From assembly GCA_037893225.1 (NCBI GenBank), contig JAZGUH010000543.1:186001-250000 (forward strand): DNA of 64,000 bases. Direction: 5' to 3'. Below the pieces are notes generated by a model. It ran no database searches. It was not told the DNA's origin and worked only from the letters and a program-made list of their open reading frames with translations. Of this stretch, positions 11,301 through 24,366 are shown piece after piece (positions within the stretch are counted from its first letter, which is position 1; each line of letters begins with the position of its first letter). The translations under genes and the position numbers were made by a program. This DNA comes from Hippasteria phrygiana. Lineage: Eukaryota > Echinodermata > Asteroidea > Valvatida > Goniasteridae.

Positions 11301-14300
11301 AATTGCAACATGTAGCGCCAGATCTAAGCTATCCATACATGTCAAAAGTACTGAATTTTTGTTGATATTTCATGCAATTATGAATGAGTAAAGCAAGTCC
11401 ATACCCCAGGGAATTTGACATGCATGGAGCAATAAATAGACGGTAATATGTACACAGATGTTGGCCGGAAAGAAACTAAACATTGCGAGGTTTGAATTTT
11501 CTCCACAAGTTTTAACTCTAGGAGGCCGCCGGTAATTGCAACATGTAGCGCCAGATCTAAGCTATCCATACATGTCAAAATTACTGCATTTGGTTGATAT
11601 TTCATGCAATTATGAATGAATAAAGCAAGTACATACCCCAGGGAATTTGTCAGGCATGGAGCAATAAATAGACGGTAATATGTACACATTTGTTGGCCGT
11701 GAAGAAAATAAACATTGCGAGGTTTGAATTTTCTCCACAAGTTTGAACTCTAGGAAGCCGCCGATAATTGCATCATGTAGCGCTAGATCTAAGCTATACA
11801 TACATGTCAAAATTACTGCATTTGGTTGATATTTCATGCAATTATGAAAGAGTAAAGCAAGTCCATACCCCAGGGAATTTGACATGCATGGAGCAATAAA
11901 TAGACGGTAATATGTACATAGATGTTGGCCGGAAAGAAAATAAACATTGCGAGGTTTGAATTTTCTCCTCAAGTGTTAACTCTAAGAAGCCGCCGATGAT
12001 TGCAACATGTAGCGCCAGATCTAAGCTATACATACATGTCAAAATTACTGCATTTGGTTGATATTTCATGCAATTATGAATGAGTAAAGCAAGTCCATAC
12101 CCCAGGGAATTTGACATGCATGGAGCAATAAATAGACGGTAATATGTACACAGATGTTGGCCGGAAAGAAAATAAACATTGCGAGGTTTGAATTTTCTCC
12201 ACAAGTTTTAACTCTAGGAAGCCGCCGATAATTGCAACATGTAGCGCCAGATCTAAGCTATCCATACATGTCAAAATTACTGCATTTGGTTGATATTTCA
12301 TGCAATTATGAATGAGTAAAGCAAGTCCATACCCCAGGGAATTTGACAGGCATGGAGCAATAAATAGACGGTAATATGTACACAGATGTTGGCCGGGAAG
12401 AAAATAAACATTGCGAGGTTTGAATTTTCTCCACAAGTTTTAACTCTAGGAAGCCGCCGATGATTGCAACATGTAGCGCCAGATCTAAGCTATCCATACA
12501 TGTCAAAATTATTGCATTTGGTTGATATTTCATGCAATTATGAATGAATAAAGCAAGTCCACACCCCAGGGAATTTGACATGCATGGAGCAATAAATAGA
12601 CGGTAATATGTACACAGATGTTGGCCGGAAAGAAAATAAACATTGCGAGGTTTGAATTTTCTCCACAAGTTTTAACTCTAGGAAGCCGCCGATAATTGCA
12701 ACATGTAGCGCCAGATCTAAGCTATCCATACATGTCAAAATTATTGCATTTGGTTGATATTTCATGCAATTATGAATGAATAAAGCAAGTCCACACCCCA
12801 GGGAATTTGACATGCATGGAGCAATAAATAGACGGTAATATGTACACAGATGTTGGCCGGAAAGAAAATAAACATTGCGAGGTTTGAATTTTCTCCACAA
12901 GTTTTAACTCTAGGAAGCCGCCGATAATTGCAACATGTAGCGCCAGATCTAAGCTATCCATACATGTCAAAATTACTGCATTTGGTTGATATTTCATGCA
13001 ATTATGAATGAGTAAAGCAAGTCCATACCCCAGGGAATTTGACAGGCATGGAGCAATAAATAGAAGGTAATATGCACACAGATGGTGGCCGGGAAGAAAA
13101 TAAACATTGCGAGGTTGGAATTTTCTCCACAAGTTTGAACTCTAAGAAGCCGCCGAAAATTGCAACATGTAGCGCCAGATCTAAGCTATCCATACATGTC
13201 AAAATTACTGCATTTGGTTGATATTTCATGCAATTATGAATGAGTAAAGCAAGTCCATACCCCAGGGAATTTGACATGCATGGAGCAATAAATAGACGGT
13301 AATATGCACACAGATGGTGGCCGGGAAGAAAATAAACATTGCGAGGTTTGAATTTTCTCCACAAGTTTGAACTCTAAGAAGCCGCCGATAATTGCAACAT
13401 GTAGCGCCAGATCTAAGCTATCCATACATGTCAAAATTACTGAATTTGGTTGATATTTCATGCAATTATGAATGAGTAAAGCAAGTCCATACCCCAGGGA
13501 ATTTGACATGCATGGAGCAATAAATAGACGGTAATATGTACACAGATGTTGGCCGGAAAGAAACTAAACATTGCGAGGTTTGAATTTTCTCCACAAGTTT
13601 TAACTCTAGGAGGCCGCCGATAATTGCAACATGTAGCGCCAGATCTAAGCTATCCATACATGTCAAAATTACTGCATTTGGTTGATATTTCATGCAATTA
13701 TGAATGAGTAAAGCAAGTCCATACCCCAGGGAATTTGACATGCATGGAGCAATAAATAGACGGTAATATGCACACAGATGGTGGCCGGGAAGAAAATTAA
13801 CATTGCGAGGTTTGAATTTTCTCCACAAGTTTGAACTCTAAGAAGCCGCCGATAATTGCAACATGTAGCGCCAGATCTAAGCTATCCATACATGTCAAAA
13901 GTACTGCATTTGGTTGATATTTCATGCAATTATGAATGAGTAAAGCAAGTCCATACCACAGGGAATTTGACATGCATGGAGCAATAAATAGACGGTAATA
14001 TGTACACATTTGTTGGCCGTGAAGAAAATAAACATTGCGAGGTTTGAATTTTCTCCACAAGTTTGAACTCTAGGAAGCCGCCGATAATTGCATCATGTAG
14101 CGCTAGATCTAAGCTATACATACATGTCAAAATTACTGCATTTGGTTGATATTTCATGCAATTATGAAAGAGTAAAGCAAGTCCATACCCCAGGGAATTT
14201 GACATGCATGGAGCAATAAATAGACGGTAATATGTACACAGATGTTGGCCGGAAAGAAACTAAACATTGCGAGGTTTGAATTTTCTCCACAAGTTTTAAC

Positions 14301-16709
14301 TCTAGGAGGCCGCCGATAATTGCAACATGTAGCGCCAGATCTAAGCTACCCATACATGTCAAAATTACTGCATTTGGTTGATATTTTATGCAATTATGAA
14401 TGAGTAAAGCAAGTCCATACCCCAGGGAATTTGACAGGCATGGAGCAATAAATAGACGGTAATATGTACACAGATGTTGGCCGGGAAGAAAATAAACATT
14501 GCGAGGTTTGAATTTTCTCCACAAGTTTTAACTCTAGGAAGCCGCCGATGATTGCAACATGTAGCGCCAGATCTAAGCTATCCATACATGTCAAAATTAT
14601 TGCATTTGGTTGATATTTCATGCAATTATGAATGAATAAAGCAAGTCCACACCCCAGGGAATTTGACATGCATGGAGCAATAAATAGACGGTAATATGTA
14701 CACAGATGTTGGCCGGAAAGAAAATAAACATTGCGAGGTTTGAATTTTCTCCACAAGTTTGAACTCTAGGAAGCCGCCGATAATTGCAACATGTAGCGCC
14801 AGATCTAAGCTATCCATACATGTCAAAATTATTGCATTTGGTTGATATTTCATGCAATTATGAATGAATAAAGCAAGTCCACACCCCAGGGAATTTGACA
14901 TGCATGGAGCAATAAATAGACGGTAATATGTACACAGATGTTGGCCGGAAAGAAAATAAACATTGCGAGGTTTGAATTTTCTCCACAAGTTTTAACTCTA
15001 GGAAGCCGCCGATAATTGCAACATGTAGCGCCAGATCTAAGCTATCCATACATGTCAAAATTACTGCATTTGGTTGATATTTCATGCAATTATGAATGAG
15101 TAAAGCAAGTCCATACCCCAGGGAATTTGACAGGCATGGAGCAATAAATAGAAGGTAATATGCACACAGATGGTGGCCGGGAAGAAAATAAACATTGCGA
15201 GGTTGGAATTTTCTCCACAAGTTTGAACTCTAAGAAGCCGCCGAAAATTGCAACATGTAGCGCCAGATCTAAGCTATCCATACATGTCAAAATTACTGAA
15301 TTTGGTTGATATTTCATGCAATTATGAATGAGTAAAGCAAGTCCATACCCCAGGGAATTTGACATGCATGGAGCAATAAATAGACGGTAATATGTACACA
15401 TTTGTTGGCCGTGAAGAAAATAAACATTGCGAGGTTTGAATTTTCTCCTCAAGTGTTAACTCTAAGAAGCCGCCGATGATTGCAACATGTAGCGCCAGAT
15501 CTAAGCTATCCATACATGTCAAAATTACTGAATTTGGTTGATATTTCATGCAATTATGAATGAGTAAAGCAAGTCCATACCCCAGGGAATTTGACATGCA
15601 TGGAGCAATAAATAGACGGTAATATGTACACAGATGTTGGCCGGAAAGAAACTAAACATTGCGAGGTTTGAATTTTCTCCACAAGTTTTAACTCTAGGAG
15701 GCCGCCGATAATTGCAACATGTAGCGCCAGATCTAAGCTATCCATACATGTCAAAATTACTGCATTTGGTTGATATTTCATGCAATTATGAATGAGTAAA
15801 GCAAGTCCATACCCCAGGGAATTTGACATGCATGGAGCAATAAATAGACGGTAATATGTACACATTTGTTGGCCGTGAAGAAAATAAACATTGCGAGGTT
15901 TGAATTTTCTCCACAAGTTTGAACTCTAAGAAGCCGCCGATAATTGCAACATGTAGCGCCAGATCTAAGCTATCCATACATGTCAAAAGTACTGAATTTT
16001 TGTTGATATTTCATGCAATTATGAATGAGTAAAGCAAGTCCATACCCCAGGGAATTTGACATGCATGGAGCAATAAATAGACGGTAATATGTACACAGAT
16101 GTTGGCCGGAAAGAAACTAAACATTGCGAGGTTTGAATTTTCTCCACAAGTTTTAACTCTAGGAGGCCGCCGGTAATTGCAACATGTAGCGCCAGATCTA
16201 AGCTATCCATACATGTCAAAATTACTGCATTTGGTTGATATTTCATGCAATTATGAATGAATAAAGCAAGTACATACCCCAGGGAATTTGTCAGGCATGG
16301 AGCAATAAATAGACGGTAATATGTACACATTTGTTGGCCGTGAAGAAAATAAACATTGCGAGGTTTGAATTTTCTCCACAAGTTTGAACTCTAGGAAGCC
16401 GCCGATAATTGCATCATGTAGCGCTAGATCTAAGCTATACATACATGTCAAAATTACTGCATTTGGTTGATATTTCATGCAATTATGAAAGAGTAAAGCA
16501 AGTCCATACCCCAGGGAATTTGACATGCATGGAGCAATAAATAGACGGTAATATGTACATAGATGTTGGCCGGAAAGAAAATAAACATTGCGAGGTTTGA
16601 ATTTTCTCCTCAAGTGTTAACTCTAAGAAGCCGCCGATGATTGCAACATGTAGCGCCAGATCTAAGCTATACATACATGTCAAAATTACTGCATTTTGTT
16701 GATATTTCA
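7659..16709. repeat. Two consecutive 19- and 20-monomer blocks (about 4.4 and 4.6 kb)
   Basis: A run of variant monomers starting near 7659 restarts near 12068. At the start of the run the offset is 4,409 bp (19 units plus 1). From about 8.59 kb onward it is 4,641 bp (20 units plus 1) and stays so to about 12.07/16.71 kb. Marker monomers align: TTAAC at monomer positions 106-110 (near 9156 and 13797), the position-35 monomers (9283 and 13924), and the T-insertion monomers (11356 and 15997). The first block lacks one unit near 8.4-8.6 kb relative to the second. Confidence 0.8.
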
Positions 16710-18084
16710 TGCAATTATGAATGAGTAAAGCAAGTCCATACCCCAAGGAATTTGACATGCATGGAGCAATAAATAGACGGTAATATGTACACAGATGTTG
16801 GCCGGAAAGAAAATAAACATTGCGAGGTTTGAATTTTCTCCACAAGTTTGAACTCTAGGAAGCCGCCGATAATTGCAACATGTAGCGCCAGATCTAAGCT
16901 ATCCATACATGTCAAAATTACTGCATTTGGTTGATATTTCATGCAATTATGAATGAGTAAAGCAAGTCCATACCCCAGGGAATTTGACAGGCATGGAGCA
17001 ATAAATAGAAGGTAATATGCACACAGATGGTGGCCGGGAAGAAAATAAACATTGCGAGGTTGGAATTTTCTCCACAAGTTTGAACTCTAAGAAGCCGCCG
17101 AAAATTGCAACATGTAGCGCCAGATCTAAGCTATCCATACATGTCAAAATTACTGCATTTGGTTGATATTTCATGCAATTATGAATGAGTAAAGCAAGTC
17201 CATACCCCAGGGAATTTGACATGCATGGAGCAATAAATAGACGGTAATATGCACACAGATGGTGGCCGGGAAGAAAATAAACATTGCGAGGTTTGAATTT
17301 TCTCCACAAGTTTGAACTCTAAGAAGCCGCCGATGATTGCAACATGTATCGCCAGATCTAAGCTATCCATACATGTCAAAATTATTGCATTTGGTTGATA
17401 TTTCATGCAATTATGAATGAATAAAGCAAGTCCACACCCCAGGGAATTTGACATGCATGGAGCAATAAATAGACGGTAATATGTACACAGATGTTGGCCG
17501 GAAAGAAAATAAACATTGCGAGGTTTGAATTTTCTCCACAAGTTTTAACTCTAGGAAGCCGCCGATAATTGCAACATGTAGCGCCAGATCTAAGCTATCC
17601 ATACATGTCAAAATTATTGCATTTGGTTGATATTTCATGCAATTATGAATGAATAAAGCAAGTCCACACCCCAGGGAATTTGACATGCATGGAGCAATAA
17701 ATAGACGGTAATATGTACACAGATGTTGGCCGGAAAGAAAATAAACATTGCGAGGTTTGAATTTTCTCCACAAGTTTTAACTCTAGGAAGCCGCCGATAA
17801 TTGCAACATGTAGCGCCAGATCTAAGCTATCCATACATGTCAAAATTACTGCATTTGGTTGATATTTCATGCAATTATGAATGAGTAAAGCAAGTCCATA
17901 CCCCAGGGAATTTGACAGGCATGGAGCAATAAATAGAAGGTAATATGCACACAGATGGTGGCCGGGAAGAAAATAAACATTGCGAGGTTTGAATTTTCTC
18001 CACAAGTTTTAACTCTAGGAGGCCGCCGATAATTGCAACATGTAGCGCCAGATCTAAGCTACCCATACATGTCAAAATTACTGC

Positions 18085-19456
18085 ATTTGGTTGATATTTT
18101 ATGCAATTATGAATGAGTAAAGCAAGTCCATACCCCAGGGAATTTGACAGGCATGGAGCAATAAATAGACGGTAATATGTACACAGATGTTGGCCGGGAA
18201 GAAAATAAACATTGCGAGGTTTGAATTTTCTCCACAAGTTTTAACTCTAGGAAGCCGCCGATGATTGCAACATGTAGCGCCAGATCTAAGCTATCCATAC
18301 ATGTCAAAATTATTGCATTTGGTTGATATTTCATGCAATTATGAATGAGTAAAGCAAGTCCATACCCCAAGGAATTTGACATGCATGGAGCAATAAATAG
18401 ACGGTAATATGTACACAGATGTTGGCCGGAAAGAAAATAAACATTGCGAGGTTTGAATTTTCTCCTCAAGTGTTAACTCTAAGAAGCCGCCGATGATTGC
18501 AACATGTAGCGCCAGATCTAAGCTATACATACATGTCAAAATTACTGCATTTTGTTGATATTTCATGCAATTATGAATGAGTAAAGCAAGTCCATACCCC
18601 AAGGAATTTGACATGCATGGAGCAATAAATAGACGGTAATATGTACACAGATGTTGGCCGGAAAGAAAATAAACATTGCGAGGTTTGAATTTTCTCCACA
18701 AGTTTGAACTCTAGGAAGCCGCCGATAATTGCAACATGTAGCGCCAGATCTAAGCTATCCATACATGTCAAAATTACTGCATTTGGTTGATATTTTATGC
18801 AATTATGAATGAGTAAAGCAAGTCCATACCCCAGGGAATTTGACAGGCATGGAGCAATAAATAGACGGTAATATGTACACAGATGTTGGCCGGGAAGAAA
18901 ATAAACATTGCGAGGTTTGAATTTTCTCCACAAGTTTTAACTCTAGGAAGCCGCCGATGATTGCAACATGTAGCGCCAGATCTAAGCTATCCATACATGT
19001 CAAAATTATTGCATTTGGTTGATATTTCATGCAATTATGAATGAGTAAAGCAAGTCCATACCCCAAGGAATTTGACATGCATGGAGCAATAAATAGACGG
19101 TAATATGTACACAGATGTTGGCCGGAAAGAAAATAAACATTGCGAGGTTTGAATTTTCTCCTCAAGTGTTAACTCTAAGAAGCCGCCGATGATTGCAACA
19201 TGTAGCGCCAGATCTAAGCTATACATACATGTCAAAATTACTGCATTTTGTTGATATTTCATGCAATTATGAATGAGTAAAGCAAGTCCATACCCCAAGG
19301 AATTTGACATGCATGGAGCAATAAATAGACGGTAATATGTACACAGATGTTGGCCGGAAAGAAAATAAACATTGCGAGGTTTGAATTTTCTCCACAAGTT
19401 TGAACTCTAGGAAGCCGCCGATAATTGCAACATGTAGCGCCAGATCTAAGCTATCC
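18085..19456. repeat. 3-monomer tandem duplication (696 bp)
   Basis: About 18,085-18,760 and 18,781-19,456 carry the same series of diagnostic bases, including the AAGG (position 38) variants and the ACATACAT (position 195) variant, at an offset of exactly 696 bp. At the junction the unit starting at 18565 has ordinary T at position 194 but the T at position 232 that normally travels with C at 194. The joint therefore lies between monomer positions 194 and 232. Confidence 0.75.
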
Positions 19457-22400
19457 ATACATGTCAAAATTACTGCATTTGGTTGATATTTCATGCAATT
19501 ATGAATGAGTAAAGCAAGTCCATACCCCAGGGAATTTGACAGGCATGGAGCAATAAATAGAAGGTAATATGCACACAGATGGTGGCCGGGAAGAAAATAA
19601 ACATTGCGAGGTTGGAATTTTCTCCACAAGTTTGAACTCTAAGAAGCCGCCGAAAATTGCAACATGTAGCGCCAGATCTAAGCTATCCATACATGTCAAA
19701 ATTACTGCATTTGGTTGATATTTCATGCAATTATGAATGAGTAAAGCAAGTCCATACCCCAGGGAATTTGACATGCATGGAGCAATAAATAGACGGTAAT
19801 ATGCACACAGATGGTGGCCGGGAAGAAAATAAACATTGCGAGGTTTGAATTTTCTCCACAAGTTTGAACTCTAAGAAGCCGCCGATAATTGCAACATGTA
19901 GCGCCAGATCTAAGCTATCCATACATGTCAAAAGTACTGCATTTGGTTGATATTTCATGCAATTATGAATGAGTAAAGCAAGTCCATACCACAGGGAATT
20001 TGACATGCATGGAGCAATAAATAGACGGTAATATGTACACATTTGTTGGCCGTGAAGAAAATAAACATTGCGAGGTTTGAATTTTCTCCACAAGTTTGAA
20101 CTCTAGGAAGCCGCCGATAATTGCATCATGTAGCGCTAGATCTAAGCTATACATACATGTCAAAATTACTGCATTTGGTTGATATTTCATGCAATTATGA
20201 AAGAGTAAAGCAAGTCCATACCCCAGGGAATTTGACATGCATGGAGCAATAAATAGACGGTAATATGTACACAGATGTTGGCCGGAAAGAAACTAAACAT
20301 TGCGAGGTTTGAATTTTCTCCACAAGTTTTAACTCTAGGAGGCCGCCGATAATTGCAACATGTAGCGCCAGATCTAAGCTACCCATACATGTCAAAATTA
20401 CTGCATTTGGTTGATATTTTATGCAATTATGAATGAGTAAAGCAAGTCCATACCCCAGGGAATTTGACAGGCATGGAGCAATAAATAGACGGTAATATGT
20501 ACACAGATGTTGGCCGGGAAGAAAATAAACATTGCGAGGTTTGAATTTTCTCCACAAGTTTTAACTCTAGGAAGCCGCCGATGATTGCAACATGTAGCGC
20601 CAGATCTAAGCTATCCATACATGTCAAAATTATTGCATTTGGTTGATATTTCATGCAATTATGAATGAATAAAGCAAGTCCACACCCCAGGGAATTTGAC
20701 ATGCATGGAGCAATAAATATACGGTAATATGTACACAGATGTTGGCCGGAAAGAAAATAAACATTGCGAGGTTTGAATTTTCTCCACAAGTTTTAACTCT
20801 AGGAAGCCGCCGATAATTGCAACATGTAGCGCCAGATCTAAGCTATCCATACATGTCAAAATTATTGCATTTGGTTGATATTTCATGCAATTATGAATGA
20901 ATAAAGCAAGTCCACACCCCAGGGAATTTGACATGCATGGAGCAATAAATAGACGGTAATATGTACACAGATGTTGGCCGGAAAGAAAATAAACATTGCG
21001 AGGTTTGAATTTTCTCCACAAGTTTTAACTCTAGGAAGCCGCCGATAATTGCAACATGTAGCGCTAGATCTAAGCTATACATACATGTCAAAATTACTGC
21101 ATTTGGTTGATATTTCATGCAATTATGAAAGAGTAAAGCAAGTCCATACCCCAGGGAATTTGACATGCATGGAGCAATAAATAGACGGTAATATGTACAC
21201 AGATGTTGGCCGGAAAGAAACTAAACATTGCGAGGTTTGAATTTTCTCCACAAGTTTTAACTCTAGGAGGCCGCCGATAATTGCAACATGTAGCGCCAGA
21301 TCTAAGCTACCCATACATGTCAAAATTACTGCATTTGGTTGATATTTTATGCAATTATGAATGAGTAAAGCAAGTCCATACCCCAGGGAATTTGACAGGC
21401 ATGGAGCAATAAATAGACGGTAATATGTACACAGATGTTGGCCGGGAAGAAAATAAACATTGCGAGGTTTGAATTTTCTCCACAAGTTTTAACTCTAGGA
21501 AGCCGCCGATGATTGCAACATGTAGCGCCAGATCTAAGCTATCCATACATGTCAAAATTATTGCATTTGGTTGATATTTCATGCAATTATGAATGAATAA
21601 AGCAAGTCCACACCCCAGGGAATTTGACATGCATGGAGCAATAAATAGACGGTAATATGTACACAGATGTTGGCCGGAAAGAAAATAAACATTGCGAGGT
21701 TTGAATTTTCTCCACAAGTTTTAACTCTAGGAAGCCGCCGATAATTGCAACATGTAGCGCCAGATCTAAGCTATCCATACATGTCAAAATTATTGCATTT
21801 GGTTGATATTTCATGCAATTATGAATGAATAAAGCAAGTCCACATCCCAGGGAATTTGACATGCATGGAGCAATAAATAGACGGTAATATGTACACAGAT
21901 GTTGGCCGGAAAGAAAATAAACATTGCGAGGTTTGAATTTTCTCCACAAGTTTTAACTCTAGGAAGCCGCCGATAATTGCAACATGTAGCGCCAGATCTA
22001 AGCTATCCATACATGTCAAAATTACTGCATTTGGTTGATATTTCATGCAATTATGAATGAGTAAAGCAAGTCCATACCCCAGGGAATTTGACAGGCATGG
22101 AGCAATAAATAGAAGGTAATATGCACACAGATGGTGGCCGGGAAGAAAATAAACATTGCGAGGTTGGAATTTTCTCCACAAGTTTGAACTCTAAGAAGCC
22201 GCCGAAAATTGCAACATGTAGCGCCAGATCTAAGCTATCCATACATGTCAAAATTACTGAATTTGGTTGATATTTCATGCAATTATGAATGAGTAAAGCA
22301 AGTCCATACCCCAGGGAATTTGACATGCATGGAGCAATAAATAGACGGTAATATGTACACATTTGTTGGCCGTGAAGAAAATAAACATTGCGAGGTTTGA

Positions 22401-24366
22401 ATTTTCTCCTCAAGTGTTAACTCTAAGAAGCCGCCGATGATTGCAACATGTAGCGCCAGATCTAAGCTATCCATACATGTCAAAATTACTGAATTTGGTT
22501 GATATTTCATGCAATTATGAATGAGTAAAGCAAGTCCATACCCCAGGGAATTTGACATGCATGGAGCAATAAATAGACGGTAATATGTACACAGATGTTG
22601 GCCGGAAAGAAACTAAACATTGCGAGGTTTGAATTTTCTCCACAAGTTTTAACTCTAGGAGGCCGCCGGTAATTGCAACATGTAGCGCCAGATCTAAGCT
22701 ATCCATACATGTCAAAATTACTGCATTTGGTTGATATTTCATGCAATTATGAATGAATAAAGCAAGTACATACCCCAGGGAATTTGTCAGGCATGGAGCA
22801 ATAAATAGACGGTAATATGTACACATTTGTTGGCCGTGAAGAAAATAAACATTGCGAGGTTTGAATTTTCTCCACAAGTTTTAACTCTAGGAAGCCGCCG
22901 ATGATTGCAACATGTAGCGCCAGATCTAAGCTATCCATACATGTCAAAATTATTGCATTTGGTTGATATTTCATGCAATTATGAATGAGTAAAGCAAGTC
23001 CATACCCCAGGGAATTTGACAGGCATGGAGCAATAAATAGAAGGTAATATGCACACAGATGGTGGCCGGGAAGAAAATAAACATTGCGAGGTTGGAATTT
23101 TCTCCACAAGTTTGAACTCTAAGAAGCCGCCGAAAATTGCAACATGTAGCGCCAGATCTAAGCTATCCATACATGTCAAAATTACTGCATTTGGTTGATA
23201 TTTCATGCAATTATGAATGAGTAAAGCAAGTCCATACCCCAGGGAATTTGACATGCATGGAGCAATAAATAGACGGTAATATGTACACAGATGTTGGCCG
23301 GAAAGAAAATAAAAATTGCGAGGTTTGAATTTTCTCCACAAGTTTTAACTCTAGGAGGCCGCCGATAATTGCAACATGTAGCGCCAGATCTAAGCTACCC
23401 ATACATGTCAAAATTACTGCATTTGGTTGATATTTCATGCAATTATGAATGAGTAAAGCAAGTCCATACCCCAGGGAATTTGACAGGCATGGAGCAATAA
23501 ATTGAAGTTAATAATGCACACAGGTGGTGGCCGGGAAGAAAATAAACATTGCGAGGTTTGAATTTTCTCCACAAGTTTGAACTCTAAGAAGCCGCCGATA
23601 ATTGCATCATGTAGCGCCAGATCTAAGCTATCCATACATGTCAAAATTACTGCATTTGGTTGATATTTCATGCAATTATGAATGAGTAAAGCAAGTCCAT
23701 ACCCCAGGGAATTTGACATGCATGGAGCAATAAATAGACGGTAATATGTACACAGATGTTGGCCGGAAAGAAAATAAACATTGCGAGGTTTGAATTTTCT
23801 CCACAAGTTTTAACTCTAGGAAGCCGCCGATAATTGCAACATGTAGCGCCAGATCTAAGCTATCCATACATGTCAAAATTACTGCATTTGGTTGATATTT
23901 CATGCAATTATGAATGAGTAAAGCAAGTCCATACCCCAGGGAATTTGACAGGCATGGAGCAATAAATAGACGGTAATATGTACACAGATGTTGGCCGGGA
24001 AGAAAATAAACATTGCGAGGTTTGAATTTTCTCCACAAGTTTTAACTCTAGGAAGCCGCCGATGATTGCAACATGTAGCGCCAGATCTAAGCTATCCATA
24101 CATGTCAAAATTATTGCATTTGGTTGATATTTCATGCAATTATGAATGAATAAAGCAAGTCCACACCCCAGGGAATTTGACATGCATGGAGCAATAAATA
24201 GACGGTAATATGTACACAGATGTTGGCCGGAAAGAAAATAAACATTGCGAGGTTTGAATTTTCTCCACAAGTTTTAACTCTAGGAAGCCGCCGATAATTG
24301 CAACATGTAGCGCCAGATCTAAGCTATCCATACATGTCAAAATTATTGCATTTGGTTGATATTTCA
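18797..24366. repeat. Right copy of the long-range duplication, enlarged by four monomers
   Basis: This is the partner of 3.7-8.4 kb. Correspondence is unit by unit from about 18.8 to 20.9 kb and again from about 21.6 to 24.4 kb. Between these lies one additional 4-unit (928 bp) duplication. The two copies differ by a few substitutions per several kilobases, for example a private G-to-T near 20720, so the copying event is recent relative to the divergence between monomer variants. Confidence 0.75.
20125..21918. repeat. 4-monomer tandem duplication (928 bp) with a sharply mapped junction
   Basis: Units from about 20,125 to 20,990 are repeated from about 21,053 to 21,918 at an offset of 928 bp. 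The unit starting at 20885 is a hybrid. Through position 170 (A, base 21054) it matches one variant family, and from position 181 (T, base 21065) it matches another. The breakpoint is thus confined to about 11 bp. A private substitution near 20720 (G to T) is present only in the first copy. Confidence 0.8.
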
